64,000 bases of DNA from Terribacillus aidingensis (GCF_900215625.1 NZ_OBEK01000002.1:790676-854675); one strand, 5' to 3'. Shown: positions 20,721 to 30,473, counted from the first letter of the stretch. Made by a program: numbers and translations. The notes: a model not told the origin generated them from the letters alone.

Positions 20721-21910
20721 TGCGCTTGCCCTCCTTGTACTTTTTCAGCATCCCAGTAATAATCTGCAAATATTTCCGCAAACAGCTCTGCTGTTCTAGT
20801 CGCTTCTTCTACAGTATTGCCAGCTCCTCCGATTTCCAAAAGTGCAGCTTTATCAGAAACATCCTGGTTATACACCCCATCGACGCCCGCACCTTGTTTT
20901 GTGATAACACCGCGACTCAGCCCAGGATATTCAGCTTCAATTTTCTCATGAAGATCTGTCGCCAGTTTTAAATTCTTTTCGTATTCTTTGTTTTCCGCAC
21001 CAACTACAAATACTACTTTGGCATACACATCTCCGTTAATTTCCTTGGTCGTATCTTTCCGTTTCAAGCTGTCACGATGAATATCAAAAACAAAAGCAAG
21101 ATTTTTATTCTTTGATACAGCCGCTTCAACTACAGGGCGCGATGCCTCGTATGATTGGTGATATGCCATGCCCTTCTCATTGAGAATAGCACCTATATCC
21201 GTCTGGTCAGTAACTGTTCCGATACCAAGTTCTTCCAATCGTTTCGCCATTGCTTCACCCGCATCAGTTACATTTGCATTCTTGTTATACGCTGTTTCTT
21301 GCTGCTTAGCATCTAATGATGGCAGGTAAGACTCTTGGTTGTGGGTATAGTAGATGAACACAACATCTTTATCACCAGTAGAAGGAGCTGTATTTTTCTT
21401 TTCTTCCGGTTTTGTCTCTTTCTCCTCTTCTGGTTCCTTTTCCTCCTCTGTACCGGCTGGAGGTTCTTCTTCTATAACATGGTCCGGCTGGCCGGATTCT
21501 ATCGGAAGGTTTGTATAGTTCGTTCCTTCACCTGCTATAACGATTTGATTCTCATAGAGAGAGAAGCCCGGAATTTCCGATCCCAGCAGTGTTCTCGGAT
21601 CATCTGGCTTTATCGTAGTCATCATCTGAAGCAAAAGATCTGCTAGTTGGATGGAAGCTGTTTCTTCTGATTGCATACTTTGAAAAACTTTATTTTCATT
21701 ACTGAGCAGATGCAGATAGATACCGCTGTCCATCTGTCTTGTCCACTCTGTGAGCGCCTGAGAGGATAGTCGATAAGCCGGACCAGCAGATGTCATTGCT
21801 GCTATACTAATCAGCAAAAACAAAACAGAACATATAAGAATTAAGGTACGTTTATAAATAAACAGCACACCCGTACGTTTGCGCTGATAGCCTTTCTTCT
21901 TTTTTCTCAC
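20717..21910 (-). CDS. spoIIP: Stage II sporulation protein P (SpoIIP amidase/endopeptidase)
   Basis: Peptidoglycan hydrolase of the SpoIIDMP engulfment machine. 397 residues: one N-terminal membrane anchor, a Glu/Lys-rich linker around residues 150-170, then the amidase domain with FIYYTHNQESYLP, FVFDIHRDS and EIGGAGNT carrying the zinc ligands and catalytic Glu. Start is GTG 21910, eight bases after AGGAG. Follows gpr by 85 bases. Sigma-E control is known for homologues; I cannot show its promoter here. Confidence 0.94.
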   Translation of the reverse strand: MRKKKKGYQRKRTGVLFIYKRTLILICSVLFLLISIAAMTSAGPAYRLSSQALTEWTRQMDSGIYLHLLSNENKVFQSMQSEETASIQLADLLLQMMTTIKPDDPRTLLGSEIPGFSLYENQIVIAGEGTNYTNLPIESGQPDHVIEEEPPAGTEEEKEPEEEKETKPEEKKNTAPSTGDKDVVFIYYTHNQESYLPSLDAKQQETAYNKNANVTDAGEAMAKRLEELGIGTVTDQTDIGAILNEKGMAYHQSYEASRPVVEAAVSKNKNLAFVFDIHRDSLKRKDTTKEINGDVYAKVVFVVGAENKEYEKNLKLATDLHEKIEAEYPGLSRGVITKQGAGVDGVYNQDVSDKAALLEIGGAGNTVEEATRTAELFAEIFADYYWDAEKVQGGQAQ

Positions 21911-21995
21911 AAAAGAAGCTCCTCTCTTTTCGAATCTAGCTGAACTCTACTAGAATCTATGAGAGAGAAGCTGCAAGTAGAACCGCTGAAAGAAA

Positions 21996-23081
21996 TCAGC
22001 GTGTATAATCAGAGGTATTAGATGGATCAACCTTTTCATGCAAAGCACCGTTAATACCTGATGCAATCACGTGTGCCATATCAATGATAAAACCATCTAC
22101 TTCTTTCGGTGTCACCATCAAGTTATGCCCAAGCGGAGTCAATACTTCGTGAATCAGCTGCCGTTTCTCTGCTTCATTGAGACCGCCTACCATACCAAAT
22201 ATAGCATGTTTCTGCTCATCACTAGGCATATCTTCTTCTGTCAGCTCCTTTTTGCCAAATTGCATACCTGCTGGCACTAACGCCTTGGAAGGTTTATCTT
22301 TCTCATTCCACTCTCGCCCAAAATGCTTAAATAAATAATCAATTGTATCGCTTGTAATTGTCACTGCATCAACGACGGTTGGGACACCGATACTAAAAAC
22401 AGGAATTCCGAGTGTTTCCTTGCTTAGTTCTTTGCGTTTGTTTCCAACACCTGAACCAGGATGAATTCCCGTGTCAGAAAGCTGGATGGTGCTATTCACT
22501 CGTTCGACAGAGCGGGCCGCTAATGCGTCGACAGCTATGACAAAATCAGGTTTCGTTTTTTCAATGATTCCGTGTATGAGGGTGCTTGTCTCAATGCCTG
22601 TTGTACCCATTACCCCGGGTGACACAGCTGATACAGGTCTGTATCCCTCTGCTACTGATTCAGGCTGCAGACGAAAAAGATGATTGGTTACCATAATCTT
22701 TTCCACTACATCCGGTCCAAGTGCATCAGGTGTCACATTGCCGTTTCCTAATCCGACGATCAAACCGGTTGCGTCCGAAGCAATTTTATTTTCTTTTAAC
22801 ATCTGTTCCAGTTCTTTCGCCAGTACGAGCGCTGTTTCCTGCTGCTGCTTTGTATCTTGATTTTTTACTCCTTCGGTATAGATGGTAATATATATACCGG
22901 CTTTTTTTCCGATCTGCTGGGCGCCTTCTTCATTTACCTGCACATAATTTACGGTTATCTCGTCCGTTTTTTTCTCTGTAACAGAAATACCTGCTGCCGT
23001 TCCTTGTTTCTGTTCACTGGATAAATAGAGATCCTTTGCCTCGATAGCTAAATCTGTACGTACTTGCAGCTGTTTGATCAA
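21996..23081 (-). CDS. gpr: Germination protease GPR
   Basis: Endoprotease that degrades small acid-soluble spore proteins in germinating spores; made as a zymogen in the forespore. 361 residues from a TTG start (23081) seven bases after GGGAGG. N-terminal [12 protein letters not shown] propeptide region, conserved blocks [24 protein letters not shown] and [12 protein letters not shown] sigma-G-like promoter lies 34 bases upstream. Divergent from rpsT. Confidence 0.94.
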   Translation of the reverse strand: MIKQLQVRTDLAIEAKDLYLSSEQKQGTAAGISVTEKKTDEITVNYVQVNEEGAQQIGKKAGIYITIYTEGVKNQDTKQQQETALVLAKELEQMLKENKIASDATGLIVGLGNGNVTPDALGPDVVEKIMVTNHLFRLQPESVAEGYRPVSAVSPGVMGTTGIETSTLIHGIIEKTKPDFVIAVDALAARSVERVNSTIQLSDTGIHPGSGVGNKRKELSKETLGIPVFSIGVPTVVDAVTITSDTIDYLFKHFGREWNEKDKPSKALVPAGMQFGKKELTEEDMPSDEQKHAIFGMVGGLNEAEKRQLIHEVLTPLGHNLMVTPKEVDGFIIDMAHVIASGINGALHEKVDPSNTSDYTR

Positions 23082-23114
23082 TGTTGTCCCTCCCATTTCT
23101 ACAAATGTCAGCAT

Positions 23115-23144
23115 TAGCATAAGCAGATTCGCTGCTATTCATAC
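23115..23144 (-). promoter_or_regulatory. Candidate sigma-G (forespore) promoter of gpr
   Basis: Minus strand GTATG, 18 bases, TATGCTA, compared with the forespore pattern gYATA-N18-cATnnTA. Position ahead of gpr fits; gpr is sigma-F/sigma-G dependent in B. subtilis. Confidence 0.55.
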
Positions 23145-23173
23145 GAAAAGTGACATCAACAATGAAACAACTA

Positions 23174-23202
23174 TTGAAAACATCGCTGTGCTTTGGTACA
23201 AT
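23174..23202 (+). promoter_or_regulatory. Sigma-A promoter of rpsT
   Basis: TTGAAA, 17 bases, TACAAT, 42 bases before the rpsT start codon. Confidence 0.85.
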
Positions 23203-23244
23203 GGCTTTTGTTGTAAGATGAAATGTGCCGGAGGTGAAACAAAC

Positions 23245-23511
23245 ATGGCAAATATTAAATCAGCGGTTAAACGCATTCGTGTGAACAACGATAGCCGTCT
23301 AAGAAACCAAGCTTTGAAAAGTGACTTGCGTACTGCAGTGAAGCACGTGGAAACAGCTGTTTCCAACAACGATGCAGAAACTGCTAAAAAAGCACTTCTA
23401 ACTGCTTCCAGCAAAATTGACAAAGCAGCTCAAGGTGGCGTAATCCACCGCAATAAAGCTAACCGTCAAAAGTCTAGCTTGACTAAAAAAGTCAACGCTA
23501 TTGGTGCATAA
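23245..23511 (+). CDS. rpsT: 30S ribosomal protein S20
   Basis: 88 basic residues beginning MANIKSAVKRIRVNNDSRLR, the standard S20 N-terminus; three long helices expected that bind the 16S rRNA 5' and 3' minor domains. GGAGGTGA lies nine bases before the ATG. It is a monocistronic plus-strand gene with its own promoter and terminator between two minus-strand genes, as in B. subtilis. Confidence 0.97.
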   Translation: MANIKSAVKRIRVNNDSRLRNQALKSDLRTAVKHVETAVSNNDAETAKKALLTASSKIDKAAQGGVIHRNKANRQKSSLTKKVNAIGA

Positions 23512-23522
23512 TAAGCTAAGAG

Positions 23523-23550
23523 AAACGATTCCTTCTGGGAATCGTTTTTT
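23523..23550 (+). terminator. Terminator of rpsT
   Basis: 10-bp stem AAACGATTCC/GGAATCGTTT with a five-base loop and T-run, 11 bases after the rpsT stop. Confidence 0.92.
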
Positions 23551-23556
23551 AATAGG

Positions 23557-23591
23557 AAAAAGCCCGGAGGTTAAACCATCCGGGCTTTTTT
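23557..23591. terminator. Terminator of holA (bidirectional)
   Basis: Stem AAAAGCCCGG/CCGGGCTTTT with T-runs on both strands. It overlaps the holA stop codon and can also back up rpsT termination. Confidence 0.85.
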
Positions 23592-24608
23592 CCGTATTGC
23601 TGCAATTTGCTGCAGCAGCAGTTCAAATGCTAAGTTCTTCTCCATGCGTCCTTGCTTTAAATCTGCATCCGTTTCAGCCGCACGTAACAAGATATGTTTT
23701 AATTCATCTTCGGAAAAATGTGCTTCCCGCTTCAAAGCCAATTTAATTACAAATGGATGGCCTTTTATTACTTCAGCCATTTTGGCTTGATTATATCCTT
23801 TTTGCTTCAGCAGCTTCACATGCAATATGGTTCTGAATTGCGAAGCTAACAGTGCAATCAAAGCGATCGGCTCTTCTTTTAACTTGATTAAGTCGTGATA
23901 AATATAGATAGCTTTTGCTAAATTGCCTGCCATTAACGCATCCACCAGTTTTAAACCAGAGCTAGTTTGCTGATGGGATACGAGCGGTTCTGCCATTTCT
24001 AAAGAAACTTTCGCGCCTTCGCCCGCATATAATGCAAGTTTTTCGATCTCACTGCGAAGCATGGATAAGTCACTGCCCGATTCTTGGATGAGTAAATCAG
24101 TAACTGCATCCTCCAGTAAGATATTATTTTCCTTACACAGTGTAACGATCCAATCTGATAGATCCCATTCTTTCACCGGCATACAAGCAACAGCTTGTCC
24201 GTTTTTTTTGATTGTCTTGATAATTTTTTTCCGCTCATCTACTTTTTCATATGGCGCCAGCAATACAAGCGTTGTCCATTCAGCTGGCGTTTGCGCATAC
24301 TGTTCCAAGCTTTCCAAACGATGATCGACAGCAGACTTGTCCGGCTTTGCTTTTAAAAAGAATGGATGGTGGGCCACGATGAGTTTGTGGTCACTGAAAA
24401 AGGGATATTCTTCTGCGTCCGCAATGACTTCCTGAATCGGTGTTTCTTCTAAATCATACACAGATACATTTGTTCCGTCAGAAAGGGCGAATTGTTTCTC
24501 TATTTTTTCCTTTATATCCTGCATGAAATAAGATTCTGTGCCATATAGTAAGTATATAGGTGAAAAATCCTTTTTCTTGATTGCTTTTAAAGCGTCAGTA
24601 TATGACAT
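23571..24608 (-). CDS. holA: DNA polymerase III delta subunit
   Basis: Clamp-loader subunit that opens the beta sliding clamp. 345 residues with the HolA N-terminal fold (SPIYLLYGTESYFMQ) and the C-terminal collar domain. GGAGTGAG before ATG 24608. A possible promoter TTGCGT-17-TACGAT lies at about 24645-24673. The gene corresponds to B. subtilis yqeN. Confidence 0.92.
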   Translation of the reverse strand: MSYTDALKAIKKKDFSPIYLLYGTESYFMQDIKEKIEKQFALSDGTNVSVYDLEETPIQEVIADAEEYPFFSDHKLIVAHHPFFLKAKPDKSAVDHRLESLEQYAQTPAEWTTLVLLAPYEKVDERKKIIKTIKKNGQAVACMPVKEWDLSDWIVTLCKENNILLEDAVTDLLIQESGSDLSMLRSEIEKLALYAGEGAKVSLEMAEPLVSHQQTSSGLKLVDALMAGNLAKAIYIYHDLIKLKEEPIALIALLASQFRTILHVKLLKQKGYNQAKMAEVIKGHPFVIKLALKREAHFSEDELKHILLRAAETDADLKQGRMEKNLAFELLLQQIAAIRKKARMV

Positions 24609-24887
24609 GCTCTCACTCCTACGTAAATCCTACCCTTTATCGTATCGGCAAATCAGGATTAACGCAAGATGGAACAGAGGAGAACAAAATTTATTGCTCC
24701 CCTCCTATCTATATAAACGCTCTTGTTAACCAGCTCCGGAGGCTGTAACGCGAAGCGGTATTTTTCTTACCCCTAGCTTCTCCCTATATGCTTCAGCTTA
24801 TAGGTGACAACTCTTGTCAATGGAGGTAAGTACATGCCGTTACAACAATTGAGGAAGTTTGTTTGCCTCGATGATATCTACCGTATC
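24609..24887. other. Intergenic region between comEC and holA
   Basis: No convincing gene. It holds a 15-base palindrome TGACAACTCTTGTCA (24804-24818), a hairpin CCGTATCTT-ATGG-AAGATACGG overlapping the comEC stop (24880-24901) and an inverted repeat around 24785-24803. On the plus strand a 51-codon frame (24834-24989) has a strong GGAGG, but two thirds of it is antisense to comEC. B. subtilis has the small gene yqzM here; I do not find it. Confidence 0.5.
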
Positions 24888-27140
24888 TTATGGAAGATAC
24901 GGGCTAAATGTGCCTGTCTTACTGGAGAAGCTGTAGACGACTGCCCCATCCGTATCTGTACGCCAGATACGGATGTTTTTATTATCTAGAGCTTCCACTA
25001 CTTCTGGAGCGGGGTGGCCGTATTTGTTTTTACGGCCTGCAGAAATAAGCGCTTCTCGCGGATTCAGCTGACGCAGCCATGCTGGATCAGTTGACGTATT
25101 GCTGCCGTGGTGGCCAATTTTTAAGATATCTGCACGCAAAGAAGGATAGCGCTTCAGTATTTCCATCTCTTCCTCCTTTCCTGCGTCCCCCATAAACAGC
25201 CAGCTTTTTCCTCCCAGCATCGTGTACATGACTAGTGAATTTTTGTTTGGTTCTGACTTATCGGTTACAGGACCTAATAACTGGATTTCCCAGCCGGGTA
25301 ACTGCAATAGCTCTCCAGCTTTCCACGAGATTAGTTTAGTATCCGGATTCCATTGCTGCGCTTGCTGCTTATCAAAATAAAGAGATGTTCGCACCCAATC
25401 GACATGGAATTCCTCTGTCAGCTTTCCGATACTGCCAATATGGTCATGATCTGCATGACTGGCAAAAATACCATCTACCTTGCTAATCCCTCTTTGATAC
25501 AAATATGGCTTTATTACTTGTTCAAAAGCCTTGTCGGTCGGCTGAAAATCCATCCCGACACTGCCGGCAGCATCAATCAAATATACACCTCTTCGGTACG
25601 GCAATTCGACTACAAATGCATCTCCTTGGCCAATATCAAGCATCGTCACGCGTCCTGTATTATCTGCATATGGCCAAAGTGCTGCTGCAAGCGGAATGAC
25701 CGTAAGAACAGCACCAAAGTGTACTGCTTTTTTCCGTTTACCTGTTTCCCACGCAGAACAAAATAGCACCAGTGCTGCAAAATAAAGCACAGAAAGGCCA
25801 ATAGGCAGTTTTCCTGTGACCCACGGAAAGAAAGCAACATCATCCACCAAATGGAATAATTGAATGACTGCCTCATTAAGCAGTTTAAACACATATCCAA
25901 GCTTATTTGCGGCAGCTGGAAACAGAAAAAGTAAGACACTAATAAGCAGAAGAAGCGGAATTCCGAGAAACGTGTAAAACGGGATAGCAAACAAGTTCAT
26001 CAAACCAGACAGCGGATTTAAAAAGAAGAATTGTGAAACTTGGAGAGGAAGAATAACGAGCTGACTTAACAAACTTGTTTCCAGCAATGCACTTGCAAAA
26101 GATCCCGTATAAATTCTTGCGGATAAAAGCAATGCCAAGCTGACAAGAAAGCTGAATTGAAAGCCTACATGGAAGAGGTAATTCGGATCAAAGATAAGCA
26201 GAAGTAAAAAAACAATACTGATGCTATCTATAATCGAAAGTTTAATTCCTAATACTTTAAACAGCATGATCAGCATGACCATAAGCGCTGACCGCCAAAC
26301 AGATGGCTCCCCGCCAGCAAATATAGGATAAATAGCCAGAAATCCAAAAAGGAAGGCATACGTTTTCTCCCGAGTCAAAAGCTGAAGTTTTGTCAGAAGA
26401 AAGTAAAGAATAGCAGAAAATAGTGCAATATGCATGCCGCTAATCGCCAAAATGTGAGATAAACTCCAGCGATTAAACAATTGTACCGTCTGCTCATCCA
26501 AATTGCTGTCTTCTCCTGCAATCATTGCCTGCACCCAAGCAGCAGTATGACCATCAAGTATATTATCTGTTTTTTCCAGGAATGCACTGCGAATTTTTAG
26601 GGGGAATGTAAAAAAAGATGTACCTTTACAAGAAACATCTTGCACCTTTTTTACTTCGAGCTCATAATAAATCTTTTTTTTCTGCAAGTATTGCTTATAA
26701 TCGAATTCACCTGGATTAGTGGCAGGTTCAGGCTCACTGAGCGTTCCCTGCAGCACACATGTTGCACCAGGTGCTAAACCAGGCAAATGATCGAGCGCAT
26801 CTTGCTTGAAATAAGTTACTAAAATGAAGGATGAATGTGTTGGTGTTTGAACCCGAAATGATAGATGATCATCTGTTTCGGAAAGATGGGAAATGGTTGA
26901 AGTGAGCTGCAAGGGCTCATCAAGAGGAAGAACAGGCGGAGAATTTTGATTGAGGGTGCTAATAAAGAAAAACAGCAGACAAACTAGCATCGAGAAAATA
27001 AATAAAACAAAAGGGATTCGTTTTGTAAGTAACAACAGAGCCAGCCAGGTAAGCAGGGCTGCCAATACTGCTGCATGTAATGTATGCGCCAGCAGCCCGC
27101 CGAGGGCCGCTAGCGCAACAATATGCCATCTTCCCGTCAT
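24888..27140 (-). CDS. comEC: DNA internalisation competence protein ComEC/Rec2
   Basis: Membrane channel for uptake of transforming single-stranded DNA. 750 residues: N-terminal membrane segments, OB-fold region, about eight membrane helices of the Competence domain (VQAMIAGEDSNLD, LAISGMHIALFSA), and a C-terminal metallo-beta-lactamase domain with ASHADHDHIGS and KIGHHGSNTST, probably the nuclease part. Start overlaps the comEB stop (ATGA). Full length, so DNA uptake is probably functional. Confidence 0.95.
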   Translation of the reverse strand: MTGRWHIVALAALGGLLAHTLHAAVLAALLTWLALLLLTKRIPFVLFIFSMLVCLLFFFISTLNQNSPPVLPLDEPLQLTSTISHLSETDDHLSFRVQTPTHSSFILVTYFKQDALDHLPGLAPGATCVLQGTLSEPEPATNPGEFDYKQYLQKKKIYYELEVKKVQDVSCKGTSFFTFPLKIRSAFLEKTDNILDGHTAAWVQAMIAGEDSNLDEQTVQLFNRWSLSHILAISGMHIALFSAILYFLLTKLQLLTREKTYAFLFGFLAIYPIFAGGEPSVWRSALMVMLIMLFKVLGIKLSIIDSISIVFLLLLIFDPNYLFHVGFQFSFLVSLALLLSARIYTGSFASALLETSLLSQLVILPLQVSQFFFLNPLSGLMNLFAIPFYTFLGIPLLLLISVLLFLFPAAANKLGYVFKLLNEAVIQLFHLVDDVAFFPWVTGKLPIGLSVLYFAALVLFCSAWETGKRKKAVHFGAVLTVIPLAAALWPYADNTGRVTMLDIGQGDAFVVELPYRRGVYLIDAAGSVGMDFQPTDKAFEQVIKPYLYQRGISKVDGIFASHADHDHIGSIGKLTEEFHVDWVRTSLYFDKQQAQQWNPDTKLISWKAGELLQLPGWEIQLLGPVTDKSEPNKNSLVMYTMLGGKSWLFMGDAGKEEEMEILKRYPSLRADILKIGHHGSNTSTDPAWLRQLNPREALISAGRKNKYGHPAPEVVEALDNKNIRIWRTDTDGAVVYSFSSKTGTFSPYLP

Positions 27141-27712
27141 ATATGTTCTTTATCAGGCAGCTGATAACGATTCTGCGTTTGAACTGCAAGATCTTGGCTT
27201 TCTTGATCACCAGATTGTTTCAGCTTGTCTACAACCTTCTTCATCAAGTGACGTGTTTCCCGATGGTGTGTATCTACTACCACCTCTTCCAAAGCTACTT
27301 GCTGCGTGTCAACTCCTGCTTCTGCAAACAATGAAATTGCATAAGGATGGTTTTTATAATCACTTGCATAATATACTGTTTTGATACCTGCTTGGATTAG
27401 TGCTTTGCAGCATTGGAGGCAAGGAAAGTGGGTGACATAAATTTCTGCTCCTTCCGTCGGCACACCAAATTTAGCACATTGCAAAAGCGCGTTCATCTCG
27501 GCGTGTACAGTACGTACACAATGTCCGTCAATTACATAACAGCCTTCGTCTATGCAATGTTTACTGCCTGATACGCTGCCATTGTAGCCGCCGGCAATCA
27601 TTCGTTTATCGCGGACGATTGTCGCTCCTACCATCAGCCGCTGGCAGGTGCTGCGCAAGGCGAGCAAATGGCTTTGCGCCATAAAGTATTGATTCCATGC
27701 TATTCGTTCCAT
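27137..27712 (-). CDS. comEB: ComE operon protein 2, dCMP deaminase family
   Basis: Zinc-dependent deaminase fold with HAEMNAL and PCLQCC motifs (zinc ligands plus proton-shuttling Glu); further His/Cys in KHCIDEGC may bind a second zinc. Homologues deaminate dCMP; in B. subtilis ComEB also affects localisation of ComGA. ATG 27712 (MERIAWNQYF) gives 191 residues and matches the family start; a GTG four codons upstream lies on the ribosome site. Confidence 0.93.
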   Translation of the reverse strand: MERIAWNQYFMAQSHLLALRSTCQRLMVGATIVRDKRMIAGGYNGSVSGSKHCIDEGCYVIDGHCVRTVHAEMNALLQCAKFGVPTEGAEIYVTHFPCLQCCKALIQAGIKTVYYASDYKNHPYAISLFAEAGVDTQQVALEEVVVDTHHRETRHLMKKVVDKLKQSGDQESQDLAVQTQNRYQLPDKEHI

Positions 27713-27778
27713 GGTGCTAGCCACCTTTCTATTCTAGAATAAGTGTACAATCCCCTCTCTCCATCCGTCAACTAGCCC

Positions 27779-28387
27779 TTATAAGCTAACTTGATCTTTC
27801 ATGTTTTCCAGCGATTTTTCCCCAATCCCGGATACCTCTGTCAGCTGGTCGATGGAAGTAAACGGCCCATTCTCCTCGCGATAAGAAATAATCGCTTGTG
27901 CCCTTGCTTCTCCTACACCATTTATCTCCGTCAGCTGCTTTGCATCTGCCTGGTTAATATTAATTTTTTCACTGGCATCACTTGTGCCGGAAGTCTGAAT
28001 TGCAGCAGCGGATGAAGCTTCGCCAATAGCTGTCACATAAATCATTTGCTCGTCTTTTACCTTTTGTGCAAGATTAATGCTGCGCGGCTCCGCCTTCTCA
28101 GTCAGTCCTCCTGCCGCTTCAATCGCTTTTTCTACTCTGCTGCCTGGAGCAAGTTTATAAACTCCCGGATTTATTACTTCCCCTTTAATGTCTACCATTA
28201 TTGCTGCTTCTCCAGGTTCTTCCAAAGTTGTCTCATTTGCAGAAGCTGCTAGTTCCAGCTCCGCATCCGCTTTTGCAGCCGGTTGCATCACTGTCTCTGC
28301 CTCCTGCTTTGATATTCGGCTGAACAAAAACACAGCTGCGACAGCCGCCAACAATATAAGCCAGCTGTATTGTTTCAAGATTTGCAT
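27779..28387 (-). CDS. comEA: Competence protein ComEA, DNA receptor
   Basis: Membrane-anchored double-stranded DNA receptor for transformation. 202 residues: N-terminal membrane helix, SLBB-like middle domain (IMVDIKGEVINPGVYKL), and C-terminal helix-hairpin-helix DNA-binding domain (ININQADAKQLTEINGVGEA). GAGGAGG before ATG. First gene of comEA-comEB-comEC. I see no ComK box (paired AAAA-N5-TTTT) in the 93 bases upstream. Confidence 0.94.
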   Translation of the reverse strand: MQILKQYSWLILLAAVAAVFLFSRISKQEAETVMQPAAKADAELELAASANETTLEEPGEAAIMVDIKGEVINPGVYKLAPGSRVEKAIEAAGGLTEKAEPRSINLAQKVKDEQMIYVTAIGEASSAAAIQTSGTSDASEKININQADAKQLTEINGVGEARAQAIISYREENGPFTSIDQLTEVSGIGEKSLENMKDQVSL

Positions 28388-28480
28388 GAACTGCCTCCTC
28401 TCATATTACTTTACTAGTGAGCATAAACTGGGTAACAGCGTATTGGGCGCAGACAGCAGAACTGCAGAGGAGGAGTTACA

Positions 28481-29305
28481 TTGACAAAATGGGGAATAAT
28501 TGGGACCGGAAATATGGGCAGTATGTTGCTTGAAAGCTGGGTAACTGCTAGAGCAATTCAGGAAGAAGATATTATGGTGCTGAATCGGTCAGCCGAGAAA
28601 GCAGTGGCGCTAAAAAGGTCTTATCCCGGTATACAAATAGCCGATGCACTCAGCACGATAGCAGATTATGCTGATTATCTATTCCTTTGCGTAAGACCGC
28701 CGCATTTGCCAGGTGTATGTTCCGAGCTTTACTCTCTGGTACGCCCGGATCAAGTCATCGTCTCTATCACCAGCCCTTTTTCAGTAGAGGAATTGGAAAC
28801 GCGCTTACCTTCCCAGGTTGCTCGAGCCATACCAAGCATCACGAATCGCGCAGCAGCTGGTACAACACTTTTAACGTTTGGGTCAACACTGACTAACAAA
28901 AATAAAGCTGCCCTTATTAATCTGTTCAGCAGTTACTCTGATCCTGTTTATATCCCAGAAGACATAACACGCGTTGCTTCAGATATCGTTTCATGCGGAC
29001 CGGCGTTTTTCAGCTATCTGGCACAGCGCTTTATTGAAGGAGCAGCCGAAGAAACGGATATATCTCGCGAACAAGCAACACAGCTCACTGCTGAAATGCT
29101 GATTGGGCTCGGCACTTTACTGGGGAAAGGTCATTATACATTGGATGAACTCATCAAGAAGGTTTGCGTGAAGGGCGGTATTACCGGAGAGGGTATCGCA
29201 GTATTGGAGAAGGAAACAGGTGGTATGTTCTCTCATCTCTTCCAAGCGACACACCGGAAATACTACGAAGAGAAAGATGCGATTAAAAAAGGGGCGTACA
29301 AATAA
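28481..29305 (+). CDS. comER: ComER, ProC-like NAD(P)-binding protein
   Basis: Late-competence operon protein related to pyrroline-5-carboxylate reductase; Rossmann motif GIIGTGNMGS at residues 5-14 and the P5CR-type C-terminal region (CVKGGITGEGIAVLE). Role in competence or sporulation is unclear. Start is TTG 28481 behind GAGGAGGAG. Divergent from comEA, as in B. subtilis; 274 residues. Confidence 0.9.
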   Translation: MTKWGIIGTGNMGSMLLESWVTARAIQEEDIMVLNRSAEKAVALKRSYPGIQIADALSTIADYADYLFLCVRPPHLPGVCSELYSLVRPDQVIVSITSPFSVEELETRLPSQVARAIPSITNRAAAGTTLLTFGSTLTNKNKAALINLFSSYSDPVYIPEDITRVASDIVSCGPAFFSYLAQRFIEGAAEETDISREQATQLTAEMLIGLGTLLGKGHYTLDELIKKVCVKGGITGEGIAVLEKETGGMFSHLFQATHRKYYEEKDAIKKGAYK

Positions 29306-29338
29306 AACTTTCGACATATTCCCCTTTATTCCTGCACA

Positions 29339-29378
29339 AAAAAAACCAGGTTGCAGCATTATGCCTCCTGGTTTTTCA
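29339..29378. terminator. Bidirectional terminator between comER and yqeM
   Basis: Stem AAAAACCAGG/CCTGGTTTTT with A/T flanks on both sides serves the convergent comER and yqeG-yqeM transcripts; it overlaps the last codons of yqeM. Confidence 0.88.
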
Positions 29379-30117
29379 AACAAGCGAAAAAGAGTCGATC
29401 CGCCTGGTCCAATTGCTCTGTTTTTTCTATATCAAAGTCACCAAATAGCCCGCAAACCTGGAATCCTGCTGATTCGAGCCACTTCATATACGTATCTGGC
29501 AGATATGTACGCTGGTGATGATATTCGTCAAATCGGTCATACTTTTCTGACTCCAGTTCTTTCGTAAAGAAAGTGAGGTCATGGTATACTTCGCCTTGTT
29601 CTTGTCCTGCTTCACAGAACCACGTATAGGCAAGATCCTCATGTACCTCAGCGAACAGCTCCCCAGCCAAATCTTCTTCAATATGTCTTATCGTGTGGAC
29701 ATCAAAAAGAAAGACTCCGCCTGGAGCAAGCATGTCCCAAATACGTCCGAAAGCTGCTTGTACATCTTCCGGTGACGTAATATAGTTGACCACATCAAAC
29801 ATGCTGATAGCCGCATCTGCCTGAATGTTTTCCAACGAACGCAAATCCTGCTGCATCCAACGGACAGCTTGTTTGTCATCCATGCTTGCAGCGTAAGCAA
29901 GCATATTTTCAGATTGGTCAATTCCTGTCATCTCATAACCTGATTCTGCAAGCTGCCTCGTCACATACCCTGTACCGCAGCCTAAATCTGCTACTGTTTT
30001 AATGGGAATCTTTGCGTAACGTTGAAATATTTGCTGCATAAACTGCTGCCATTCTTCATACGGTGCATCCTGCATGAGCCGCTCATAGACGGCAGCAAGC
30101 CGTTCATAAGCTGCCAT
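29359..30117 (-). CDS. yqeM: SAM-dependent methyltransferase YqeM
   Basis: Class I methyltransferase with motif I VADLGCGTGYVTRQL near residue 40 and TGIDQSENML. Substrate unknown. ATG 30117 overlaps the rsfS stop (TAATG) and has AGGAAAG; 252 residues. Last gene of the yqeG operon, matching B. subtilis yqeM by position. Confidence 0.88.
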   Translation of the reverse strand: MAAYERLAAVYERLMQDAPYEEWQQFMQQIFQRYAKIPIKTVADLGCGTGYVTRQLAESGYEMTGIDQSENMLAYAASMDDKQAVRWMQQDLRSLENIQADAAISMFDVVNYITSPEDVQAAFGRIWDMLAPGGVFLFDVHTIRHIEEDLAGELFAEVHEDLAYTWFCEAGQEQGEVYHDLTFFTKELESEKYDRFDEYHHQRTYLPDTYMKWLESAGFQVCGLFGDFDIEKTEQLDQADRLFFACLKNQEA

Positions 30118-30473
30118 TAGCTTTCCTGAGAAAATACTGGTTCCACTTGCGGTGCATCTCCCCACAGGCGTTCCAAGTTATAATATCTTCTTTCATCAAC
30201 GTGGAATACGTGACAAACTACATCGCCAAGGTCAACAAGCACCCATCGAGACTGCTCAAGCCCTTCCAGCCGTTTAACCTCAACACCAGCTTCTTCGGCC
30301 TTCTCTTTAATACGTCTGGCAATCGCTTGCACTTGTCTTTCACTCGTTCCATGGCAAATCATGAAATAATCAGCAATAAGGGAGACTTCTGTCATCTCCA
30401 TTAATACTACATCTTCCCCTCTTACTGCGTCTGCGGCATTTGCCGCTATTTGTGCTAAATCAATACTCTCCAT
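30117..30473 (-). CDS. rsfS: Ribosomal silencing factor RsfS
   Basis: Binds L14 of the 50S subunit and blocks subunit joining in starvation. 118 residues with the family core EDVVLMEMTEVSLIADYFMI, RWVLVDLGDVVCHVF and ERLWGDAP. Starts on the yqeK stop codon (TAATG) behind GGAGG. Confidence 0.95.
   Translation of the reverse strand: MESIDLAQIAANAADAVRGEDVVLMEMTEVSLIADYFMICHGTSERQVQAIARRIKEKAEEAGVEVKRLEGLEQSRWVLVDLGDVVCHVFHVDERRYYNLERLWGDAPQVEPVFSQES

Noticed and set aside
24834-24989. 51-codon plus-strand frame with strong ribosome site as a protein gene
   Set aside because: About two thirds is antisense to the conserved end of comEC, and no recognisable domain is present; kept only as a finding.
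28388-28480. ComK box for comEA
   Set aside because: No pair of AAAA-N5-TTTT motifs is present in the short divergent region.
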